Assembly: GCA_007570785.1 (NCBI GenBank) | Contig: ML664662.1 | Span: forward strand, 1,107,538 to 1,171,537 | DNA: 64,000 nucleotides | DNA from: Antilocapra americana | Taxonomy: Eukaryota > Chordata > Mammalia > Artiodactyla > Antilocapridae | Reading direction: 5' to 3' | Shown here: in pieces, positions 55,181 through 64,000 of the stretch | How the letters are laid out: each line of letters begins with the position of its first letter | Position numbering within the stretch: the first letter of the stretch is position 1 | Position numbers and translations under genes: made by a program | The notes under the pieces: model-generated | Told to the model about the DNA's origin: nothing | Databases searched by the model: none | What the model saw: only the letters and a program-made list of their open reading frames with translations

Positions 55181-55657
55181 GGACTTCCCTGGTTGGTCCA
55201 GTGGTTAAGAATCCACCTGCCAATAATCAACAAGAACCTACTGTATAGCACATGGAACGCTGCTCAATATTATGGGAGGTAGGGTTTGGGGGGAGAATGG
55301 ATACATGTCTATGTATGGCTGAGTTCCTTCACTGTTCACCTGAAACTGCTACAACATTGTTTGTTAATCAGCTGTAACCCAGTACAAAATAAAAACTGAA
55401 AAAAAAATTTGCCTGCCAGAGCAGGGGACATGGATTTGATCCCTGGCCCAGGAAGATTCCACAAGCCGCGGAGCAACTAAGCCCATGTGCCACAATTACT
55501 GGGCCCACACACCATAGAGTCCATGCTCTGCAACAAGAGATGAGAAGCCTGCTTGCCACAGCTAGGGAGTAACCCCCGCTCAATGCAACTCGAGAAAAGC
55601 CCACACAACAATGAAAACCCAGCACAGCCAAAAATAAATAAATAAATTTTTTAAAAA
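55181..55657 (+). repeat. CHR-type SINE interrupted by an L1 tail
   Basis: The head (GGACTTCCCTGGTTGGTCCA ... ATCCACCTGCCA) stops at about 55222. A 3' terminal L1 piece follows (55223-55411), then the CHR resumes at CCTGCCAGAGCAGGGGACAT and ends in AATAAATAAATAAATT. CCTGCCA on both sides of the L1 (55216-55222, 55412-55418) looks like its target-site duplication. Confidence 0.88.
55223..55411 (+). repeat. L1 3' tail nested in CHR SINE
   Basis: AATCAACAAGAACCTACTGT, TAGCACATGGAACGCTGCTC, CTTCACTGTTCACCTGAAAC, then an A-rich end: a very short, fully 3'-terminal L1 copy. Confidence 0.85.
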
Positions 55658-56659
55658 AGATCAGGGACCAGCAAATCTGGGGATGAGGCATGTGCAGGAA
55701 GGGACCTGTGGGGGTATGCACTAAATACGAAGATACTTGTGTCAGACATAAATATGCACCAGAGAGCACTGACCACGGAAGAGGCACCAACCAACCAGGT
55801 AGAAAGAAGGATTCTGCCAGTTGACATCCACCATCCTCTGTCAGTGGCCACCCCGGCGCTGGCACAATGGCATAAAATCATCACATGTGAATGAAGTAGT
55901 TATGGCACAGGAATGGAGGTTATTTATGGGCCCAATAGCATGGGCCCTCTGTCACTAAGGCTGATTTAGCTACTGGCACAGTTGAATGTCCAGCCTGTCA
56001 TTAACAGAGAGCAATGCTAAACTCCCAATATGGTGCCATTTCTCAAAGGGGCCTGTTGACCACTTGGTAGCAAGTTGATTTCCACCCTGGACAGGGCAAT
56101 AATTCAACTTGACTGAGATCAACAGATGTGTGCAGTGTGGGTTTACCTTTCTTGACTACTGGGGCTCAGCAAGCACCCCTACCAGAAGGCTTACAGAGCA
56201 CTGGACTCACTGAGATGGGATCTTACACAGCAACAACTCAGACAGGGGGGCCCTCTTTACAGCAAATGAGGCATGAGTGTGGACAGATAACCACAGGATG
56301 CTCTGGTTCTATCGTATACTGCACCACCCAGGAGCTGTTGGCACAATAAAGCAGAGGAAAGGCCTGTGAATGGTGCAGCTGATGCCCCAGTTTGGAAAAA
56401 ATGTCCTATAAGGATGGGATTCCATCTTTCAGGACATTGTCCATCCTCCAAATCAACAATGATTAGAAGGTGCTGTGGCCTCATAAGTAGGCTATGTGCA
56501 TCTAGAAACCAAGAGATGAAAGTAGGAGTGGCCCAGTTCATATCAACGCCACTGATTCACTGGGGGAATGTGTGCTTCTGGCCCACACAATGTGGATCTA
56601 CAGGTCTTGATTCTCAGAAGAGGGATGCTTACATCAGGGGACACAGTAAGGTTCTCATT

Positions 56660-57283
56660 ACACTTTAAGATTCAGTGGTCTCCCAGTCTCTGGGCTCCTT
56701 ATGCCAAGTGACTTAGCAGGCAAAGAAAGTGCCACCATCCTTGCAGTGGTAACAAACTCCCAATTGTTAGAAGGACATAGAGCCACAGGTATGCAACCCA
56801 GAGAGTCAGGAATCCGGCTCCCAAATCATCCACTGAAGCATCTGTTGGTGTCCTTAATGCCCAAGGGTAACGGCAAATAGACAAGTATAGCAGTCACAGC
56901 GTTAGAGGCCATGGTAACCCAGGGATCAGACTTTCCATGAATGAGGGTCTTTATCACTTCACCATTATAAGAAGTAAGTGAATGAAGTGGCAAAAGGGGC
57001 AGACTGTGGGAAATACTGTCCTGTTCTACCCAGGCACTCTTTTAGAACCAGCCTACCCAGTGCCCTGCCCCCGCCACTGATGGCTCACAGCTGTGTCCTT
57101 GGGTACCGTGAACATTGTCGTTGCCCAAGGTTATGCTTCTTCCCCAGAGAAGCCTGCAGCCAAAGACAAAGACCTAGTCTGTGAGGCCTCAGGTCCAAGA
57201 ATTCCTTCCTCTGCAGTCCTTACAGTTTACCTCTTGTTATTACTGTTGCCAACCATGTTATGCAGCTGGATTAAGGAGAGAGA
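56660..57283. other. Spacer, possibly further ERV sequence
   Basis: No frame or motif recognised. By position it could be the degraded 3' pol/env region of the ERV. Confidence 0.3.
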
Positions 57284-57995
57284 AAGGAAGTGGAAAAAAG
57301 GGAGCGCTTGTACACTGTTAGTAGGAATGTTCATTGGTACAGCCATTGAGGAAAACAGTATGGAGGTTTCTCAAAAAACTAAAAACAAAGTTACCATATG
57401 ATCTAGCAATCCTAGTCTTGGGCATGTACCCAGAGGAAACCATAATTCAAAAACATACATGCATCCCAGCGTTCACACTAACACTATTCACAATGGCCAA
57501 GGCATGGAAGCAACCTCAGTGTCCACTGACAGATGAATGGAAAAAGAAGATGTGTTACATATACACAATGGAATACTATTCAGCCATAAAAAAGAACGAA
57601 ACTTTATCATTTGCAACAACATGGACTGACTTGGAGGGCATTATACTATGTGAAGTAAGTCAGACAAATTATGATATCACTTATATAGAGAGTCTAAAAA
57701 ATACAACAAACTAGTAAATATAACAAAAAAGCAGACTCACAGATATAGAGAACAAACTAGTGGTTACCAGTGGAGAGAGGGAAGTAGGGAGGGGCAACAC
57801 AGGGGGTGGGGATAAAGAGGTACAAACCATTAAGTATAAAATAAGCTACAATGATATATTGCACAACATGGGGAACGAAGCCAATATTTTATAATAACTA
57901 TATGTGGAATAGAACCTTTAAAATTGTCAACCACTATACTGTCCAACTGTAACATATAATATTGTACATCAACTGCATTTCAATTAAAACTTTTT
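57284..57995 (+). repeat. L1 ORF2 C-terminus and 3' UTR
   Basis: The 126-codon frame at 57334-57714 is a nearly unbroken ORF2 C-terminal stretch: [60 protein letters not shown]. It is followed by a 3' UTR with GAGAGGGAAGTAGGGAGGGG and ATTGTACATCAACTGCATTT. It is 5'-truncated, with no RT or endonuclease. Confidence 0.9.
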
Positions 57996-58377
57996 TTCTA
58001 AATTTCAGAATAGGAAAAAAAAAGAGAGAAAATCAATGTCACACCTGGAGGTCACAGGCCTAACTTATCTGTCCTGGAAAACTTGGTAAACAAACTAAGC
58101 AGGCAGAGCTGCCTACATAACCCATGGGGCTTCAGGTGAAATGAAAATGCAGGGCCCCTGTTCCAAAAGCAGGAAAAAAAAGTACTGTTCAAGTTACCAA
58201 AATATAGAATTTTTCCTTTAAAAAATGTTTTATGACATCTAAAACATAGTAACAGTAATACACGCATAACAATATAAATGTACAAACTGCAAACAATAAC
58301 ATTTTGGTGTCATAATATTATGTAGTACAATAAATGATACTTTATTTTTTTAATTTTAATTTTATTTTATTATGTAT
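57996..58377. other. AT-rich spacer
   Basis: Nothing recognised apart from an A-rich run near 58010 and T-rich sequence before the SINE piece. Confidence 0.4.
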
Positions 58378-58455
58378 CTTCCCAGACCAGGGATTGAACC
58401 CATGTCTCCTGCATTGGCAGGCAGACTCTTTACCATTGAGCCACCAAGTAAGTCT
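58378..58455 (-). repeat. tRNA-like SINE head only, antisense
   Basis: CTTCCCAGACCAGGGATTGA, CTGCATTGGCAGGCAGACTC, TTACCATTGAGCCACCAAGT: the complement of a Bov-tA/CHR tRNA-like head without a body, preceded by T-rich sequence. Confidence 0.8.
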
Positions 58456-59825
58456 GATATTTTATTAATGTGATATCTTGACTGACCATATTTCTGTGGC
58501 TCACTTTTCTGCTTTTTCATTTATTAGGTCATCAAAATTTATACTTTTAGCAACTTCATTTTCAATCTATACAAATTGAAAGCAACATCAGTCACTCCTG
58601 GCAAATGTGAAATTAAAGATAACTTTGATAACTTCTAATTTTGAAGTTATCTTTCTGCTGATGTAACTGTTACAAGAATTGTTATGAGTATTTTTATAGG
58701 CTGTGACAACATTGGGATACATATCTAATCAATTATGTCAAAATATATTTTGAAATTCAAAATTTCAGCATATCTAGACCTGATGATTCTGATAGAACAT
58801 TTTTTTCCCAAAAATTTCTACACAAATCAGTTTCATGTAAATCTGAATTTAATTTTAAACATAAATTTATATAAGGCACTTTAATGTTTTGTCTGACATT
58901 TTCTGTAACTTGTACAAGTCACAGAAGAAACTGAAAGTGGCTTCAGGATTTATGTATAATTCAAAATGCCTGTTTATGTATTCTATTACCATATCTTCAA
59001 CTGTAAGGAAAACTTAATTTAAAAATTGTCCTTTTGATTAATAATTGGTTCATCCAAAGTTTCCTGTGAAAACTGTATTCTGCTGAATTTGATGATCTTT
59101 AATTTCTATTTCTGAGCCTGTGGGTATTTCTCATGCAATGTTGCAATGGTTTTCAAAACTCGAGATTCTAAACACTTTGAAAAACTTTTAATAGTTCCCT
59201 GATGTGTTTTATTACAACATCCATGTGTATGCTTTTATCTTTAATAATTTACTGATAAATGGATATTGTCTGAGCTTGGGCAGCTCCTGTCCAGGGGCTC
59301 AAGTTGGAGAGTTAATGTTTGTATAGATGCTGCAAGGATGGGGTCCAGGCACTGATGGGCAAGTTGCCCTCCCACCGCAGGTCCCAGGGTGAACCCCACA
59401 CGGAGCCCCTCCTCTCTTCTCTTCCACAGCTGTGGCTTCTGCTCAGCTGTCACCATCAGCACCATCAATGTGGACCTTGGGGCTCTGCGGTGACCTGGAC
59501 TGCCTGGAGGTGTGCATGAGCACCCCAGGTTACCAGGGAATGGCTTGGGCTGCACTGCCTGCAGAGTCAGAGGCGCCAGCCAGCATTCCCTGTGCTGCTT
59601 GCATGCATGCTCCACCATCCCACCAGATGTTACTTAGGCAACCCAGGTTCAAAGATAAGATGATTATGAATTTCAAGACGGTGTCAACCAAGCATGGAGT
59701 CCTTCTGAGAGCAGGTCCTGTGCCATTGCTGACACTGTATGCAGGCATCAGGTTGCACATCTGACCTGTTCACTAGGCAGCTGGTAGCCACCCGCCTGTC
59801 CTGATTTCAGATGCCCTCAAAGCAG
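58456..59825. other. Spacer with no recognised feature
   Basis: AT-rich to about 59240, then GC-rich with overlapping ORFs on both strands (59241-59764) that match no known family. No splice-supported exon could be argued. Confidence 0.4.
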
Positions 59826-60180
59826 ATGGGTTCTGAGACAAGGACGTGGGTGCAGGTTGTCAGCTGGGAGGTGATCAGAGGAAGCACAGTGACTGGGTGA
59901 GAATGGGAGAAAGGGAAGTGAGGAAAACCAACTAAGGTCTGTTAATGGCTGGATTGTCCCATGGGAAACTGGGGTGCAGTGCTGCTGGGGTGGGGGGTTT
60001 GGAGGATTACACAGAAACACCTCAAATCAGCCTTCCACAGAGAGACCAGTGAGCTGGGTTACTTGTCTTTCAATTTCCATTCCTCACTGGCTGAGGGTCA
60101 CTCCTGTACTCCTGGGCCATTTACCCAGCCTGCCCCAACTTTCTCATGCCCCCTGAGCTAAGAATGCCTTGTGGCAGAGT
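59826..60180 (+). repeat. LTR-like segment, right of ERV remnants
   Basis: Shares ordered blocks with 52755-53130 (see that entry). The two are well diverged. The distance (about 7 kb, including later insertions) is compatible with an old provirus. Confidence 0.45.
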
Positions 60181-61304
60181 CACGGGAAGTGGGGGTGATG
60201 TGTAAGCTGTCTGCAGATGACCTCACGGTGGACTCATGGTGATGGCAGGGGAGCGGCAACCTCTGACACTCTTGCCTTCTCCACATACGTCCTTTTCATT
60301 TATCCTCAAGCCTGTAATTAGCACTTAATTTCCCCCTTGCATTAGTATTGTAAGTGCATCCAACTTTATTTTCTTGCTTTATTTATACCAGTGAAAAGGC
60401 ACTTAGAAGCAAATTATGCTTGCCTCCATCTATCTGTCTACCTGTTTATCTCTGTGTTTATGGGGTGCCTGTCACCACACTATCTGGACATCCAGACAGT
60501 CCCATTAGATCAAATTCATTACCCGAGAGAGGAAGGAACACCACTCCTCCTTCGCCGGCTCTTGCTCGGCAGCACACTGAGGGCCCTGGGGGGCATGCCA
60601 GCCCTGAGCCTCTTGTCTTCTAACTCAAGGAGAGAAACATTTTTGGCAAAGAAGTGAATCCCCTCCTGAAACTGGGCAGGGAGAGCTTGCAGACTCATTT
60701 GGAAGATCTATCAGAAGGTGGGTCTCAATATGTTGGGCATTTAAAATTTGAGATGATTTCAATTTTATTGCTCTCCAAATATCAAATTGAGCCCATTTTT
60801 CACAAATGCGGCTTTGCGTGCTCGCTCTGAGCGCAGTTTCTATCAGAAGATTGCAGATGTTAACTCCTTCTTTCTCACCGTGGAATGAGGAAGGGTGCCA
60901 AACTAGTAGAGTACCGAGCGGGTCTTTGTGCTGGGCCTATATGGGCTCTATGAGACCTGGGCACGATGGAGCTCTCCAGCCCTCCTGACTGTTCACAGCC
61001 CTGGGCCCCCTGCTTGCCCTTCCTTCCAGCCTCTGCTCTCTGCCCCCAGGCCTCCCTCTGAGTTTACTGTCTGGTCCTGCCTCTCAGACAAAAGTGACTG
61101 CCATGACTTTTCTCCAGAGCTGGATTCTGTCTCATCACAATGTGGACTGTTCTGACCACACACCCAGTCAACCCAGGATCCTCAGAGTCCCCCACTGTCG
61201 GCATTTCTCCCTAGGGAGCTCAGGCAGGCCCAGATAGGAGAATCTAAACACCACTACAAGTGTGGAAATATAACTAAAGAAACCCTTGCTTATAAAATCA
61301 CCTA
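60181..61304. other. Spacer with no recognised feature
   Basis: Mixed composition. Open frames at 60354-60657 and 60806-61155 have no recognisable domain. Confidence 0.4.
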
Positions 61305-61895
61305 AGTCATAGATACATGCACCCCAATGTTCACAGCACCACTATTCACAGTATCCAAGACATGGAAGCAACTTAAATATCCATTGACGAATGGATGAAG
61401 CAGCTGTGGTATATATACATAATGGAATATTATTCAGCCATAAAAAAGAATGAAATAATGAAAACTTTGCAGCAACATGGATGGACCTAGAGATTATCAT
61501 GTTGAGTTAAGGAAGTCAGACAGAGAAAGACAAATATCATATGGTATCACTTGTATGTAGACTCTAAAAAAATTATACAAATGAACTTTTTTATAGAAAA
61601 GAAACAGACTCATAGACATAGAACACAAACTTATGGTTATCAAAGGGGGAAGGCAGGGAGGGATGAATTAGGAGGTTGGGATTAAAACATACACATAAAT
61701 ATGTATACATAAAATATATGCATAAAACAGATAACCAACAAGGACCTGCTGTATAGCACAGGGAACTATATTCAGTGTCTTGTAATAACATATAATGGAA
61801 AAAATCTGAAAAACAATATATAGATTTAAGTGAATCACTTTGCTGTACATCTGAATCTAACACAACATTGTAAATCAATTATTTCAATAAAGATG
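61305..61895 (+). repeat. L1 3' end
   Basis: Degraded ORF2 C-terminus (CACCCCAATGTTCACAGCAC, AATGGAATATTATTCAGCCA) and full artiodactyl 3' UTR ending CATTGTAAATCAATTATTTC. Unlike the copies at 6020 and 44748 it has no SINE at the AATGGAATATT site. Confidence 0.9.
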
Positions 61896-61899
61896 ATAA

Positions 61900-62955
61900 A
61901 AAATTAAATGACATAAGTCACGTGTGTTAATTATATTTTAAAAAAATCCTACAAACCAACAACATAGATGAGCAACATACTGAAAAAAGTTCTACCCACC
62001 CAAAGATCACCACTGTTAACACAGGGTAGTGTAAATTTCATCATGCAAATATATACATATAAACAGATCTCTGTAAACAATATTAGGATGTGCTGTATGA
62101 ATTAATTTAAAAACGTCTTTATTCACTTAACAGTAGATCATATTTTCCAAAATAAAAATAGACCAACACTGAGTTTTTAGATGGTCGCCCAGTGTTCTGT
62201 TGGATGAAAACACTATCATTTATTAAATGTACCTCCTATGATTCATTTAGGTCATTTGCAATTTTATGCTATTATAAACTACACTGTAACAAGCTCACCT
62301 GTGTCAGTATTCCACAGTGACAACTTGCGACAATTGCTCGGTCAGCTGAAAAGCTTCTGACCCATGGCTGACTTTCCCTCTCACCAGGGGAAAGGGAGGG
62401 GGAAGGAGGCAAGTACATTTCCAGCCCTGTAGTCATTGCATTCCCTTCCTGAAGCCCTCCATGGCATCCCCCTGCCCCAGAAAGAAAGACCAACCCCATG
62501 CCTCCTCCTGGCCCCAAGACCTACTGCTTGCCTGTCTAGGCCGCTGGCCTTTGAGTGGTCCCTGGTACCATTATGGAGCACCATTGGGGCTTCAGGTATG
62601 TGAGGCTCAGGGGGCCCTGTGACCAGACACGGCAGAGGTCACGTGGGACAGCTCCTTCCTGGCGCTCTGTAAATCCCCTCCCACTTCTGCCTCTGTTCCT
62701 GCCAGTAGCTCCCAGAAAGCCCTGCTCCCATCCCTGTGAGTCCTCAGTGCTAACGCACTTCCTCCACATTGCTGCCCCTGATTCCAGACAGGAAGGATCC
62801 CTCTGGCCCATGCCTTGGGGACCCTTTTGCACAGATATTGGTGCCATTGTTTTGTTGTTACTGAACCAAACTTGGGTCCACTTGCCTACCTCACAGCAAA
62901 ATCAATCTATTCACACTGGGTTGTGTACGACAGTGCAGCCTTTACTGCAGGGCAC
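61900..62955. other. Spacer with an old repeat trace
   Basis: About 62030-62285 (TTATTCACTTAACAGTAGAT, CATTTGCAATTTTATGCTAT) resembles an old L1M-like sequence. 62290-62955 is GC-rich with ORFs on both strands. The 199-codon frame at 62555-63154 runs into BovB and is not a gene. Confidence 0.35.
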
Positions 62956-62956
62956 T

Positions 62957-64000
62957 AAGCAAGCTAAGCCAAAATGGCTGTCTGAGGAAGCCTTACAAAT
63001 AGCTGTGAAAAGAAGAGATGCAAAAGGCAAAGAAGAAAAGGAAAGATATACCCATTTGAATGCAGAGTTCCAAAGAATAGCAAGGAGAGACAAGAAAGCC
63101 TTAAGTGAACAATGCAAAGAAATAGAGGAAAACGATAGAATGGGAAAGACTTGAGATCTCTTCAAGAAAGTCAGAGATACCAAGGGAACATTTCATGCAA
63201 GAATGGGCACAATAAAGGACAGAAATGGTATGATAACAGAAACGGAATATATTGAGAAGAGGTGGCGAGAATACACAGAAGAACTGTACAAAAAAGATCT
63301 TTATGACCCAGAAAACCATGATGATGTGACCACTCACCTAGAGCCAGACATCCTGGAGTGTGAAGTCAAGTGAACCTTAGGAAGCATCACTTCGAACAAG
63401 GCTAGTGGAGGTGATGGAATTCCAACTGAGTTATTTCAAATCCTAAACAATGATGCTAATTTGGAAAACTCAGCAGTGGCCACAGGATTTGCCACAGGAC
63501 TGGAAAAGGTCAGTTTTCAATCCAATCTCAAAGAAAGGCAATGCCAAAAAATATTCAAACTACCACACAATTGTGCTCATTTCACATGCTAGCAAGGTAA
63601 TACTCAAAATTCTTCAAGCTAGACTTTAACAGTATGTGAACCAAGAACTTCCAGATGTACAAGCTGGACTTAGAAAAGGCAGAGGAATCAGAGATCAAAC
63701 ATCTGTTGGATCACAGAAAAAGCCAGGAAATTTCAGAAAAATATCTACTTCTACTTCACTGTCTATGCTAAAGCCTTTGACTGTGTGGATCATAACAAAC
63801 TGTGGGAAATTCTTAAAGAGATGGGAATACCAGACCACCTGACCTGCCGCCTGAGAAACCTGAAGCAATCATTAGAATTGGACATGGAACAACAAACTGG
63901 TTCAAAGTTGGGAAAGGAGTATGTCAAGGCTGTATACTGTCACCCTGCTTATTTAACTTATATGCAGAGTACATCATGAGAAATGCTGGGCTGGATGAAG
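62957..64000 (+). repeat. BovB LINE, runs off the window
   Basis: Starts in the region between endonuclease and RT (KPKWLSEEALQIAVKRRDAK) and continues through HLNAEFQRIARRDKKALSEQ to RT motif A and beyond. Damage: an early stop after GKT (near 63151), a TGA in EVK* (near 63371), and motif A reading TVYAKAFDCVD with the catalytic Asp replaced by Val. Motif C lies beyond 64000 and cannot be judged. Confidence 0.95.

Larger units (their letters stand above)
53180..56660 (+). mobile_element. Decayed endogenous retrovirus, pol remnants
   Basis: Pol-derived segments appear in the expected order in shifting frames: ECLFGMDILSG and TRWKPLKC (protease end and start of RT, about 53290-53395), IRATLDDLKNAG (about 53450), VDPANIFFSI and VLLQDYVNFPT (RT, about 53865-53970), EWGPEQEG and SFWSKS (RNase H side, about 54380-54570), and DLATGTVECPACH with W..VDFHPGQG (integrase N-terminal zinc-binding and catalytic core entry, about 55965-56095). 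Stops, frameshifts and insertions throughout make it non-coding. No YxDD-type RT core survives. A Bov-tA (53534-53753) splits RT, and a CHR/L1 composite (55181-55657) lies before integrase. No env could be recognised down to 57270. The class (ERV1-like or ERVL-like) is not determined. Confidence 0.65.

Noticed and set aside
55368..55865. 165-codon minus-strand frame with hydrophobic stretches
   Set aside because: It reads across the complement of a CHR SINE and an L1 tail. The hydrophobic residues come from the T-rich complement of the A tails.
62555..63154. Longest open frame (199 codons)
   Set aside because: Its second half is BovB coding sequence and its first half is unique spacer with no homology. 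The ATG lies in non-BovB sequence, so it is a chance fusion frame.
1..64000. CRISPR arrays, operons, bacterial insertion sequences, or an RNA gene
   Set aside because: No regularly spaced repeats, no ribosome-binding-site-led gene series and no bacterial transposase. tRNA-like sequences are SINE heads without an intact cloverleaf, and no snRNA, rRNA or snoRNA was recognised.
1..64000. A previously undescribed biological system
   Set aside because: No unexplained multi-gene arrangement or conserved coding cluster was found. The unusual structures are rearrangements and nested insertions of known element types.

Overview
This window is nuclear DNA from a ruminant, most likely a bovid or other pecoran. 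The evidence is the repeat content: at least five blocks of the BovB (RTE-type) LINE, about twenty Bov-tA SINEs (tRNA-like head joined to a BovB-derived body), two dimeric Bov-A2 SINEs, about ten CHR-type tRNA-Glu-derived SINEs and artiodactyl L1 3' ends. Older mammalian layers (MIR, L2, MLT1-like LTRs, L1M-type tails, DNA-transposon remnants) lie beneath them. A 100-base run of N (12565-12664) inside a TA microsatellite marks an assembly gap.

I found no exon of a functional host gene. Nearly all open frames over 60 codons fall inside repeats or are chance frames in GC-rich spacer, so the window looks intergenic or deeply intronic. Two host-gene retrocopies are clear. One is a full-length RPLP1 copy (4492-5030) with an uninterrupted 114-codon frame, inserted in a MIR. 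The other is a broken DUT (dUTPase) processed pseudogene (about 32712-33235).

Layout. 1-9.8 kb: CHR, Bov-tA and L1 fragments plus the RPLP1 copy. 9.8-21 kb: three BovB fragments, L1 tails, the gap, a cluster of three CHR SINEs, a probable solo LTR and an L2 3' end. 21-24.2 kb: a near-identical 194-bp inverted repeat about 2 kb apart, tied to a 29-bp direct repeat. 24-36 kb: SINEs, L1 pieces, DNA-transposon fragments and the DUT pseudogene. 36.9-39.4 kb: a rearranged BovB cluster. 40-44.7 kb: LTR-like and SINE sequence. 44.7-48.2 kb: a large defective L1 ORF2 with three nested insertions. 48.2-51.5 kb: a second, older inverted duplication containing an MLT1-MIR junction. 52.7-60.2 kb: a decayed endogenous retrovirus with protease/RT, RNase H and integrase remnants in order, between two LTR-like segments. 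60-64 kb: an L1 3' end and a BovB that runs off the end.

There is no operon-like or cooperative gene system. The interest is in genome architecture: nested insertions that give relative ages, two inverted duplications, a recurrent insertion site and one intact ribosomal-protein retrocopy. Family names come from recalled consensus sequences, without a database search; subfamilies and outer boundaries (about +/-10-30 bp) are approximate unless target-site duplications are given.
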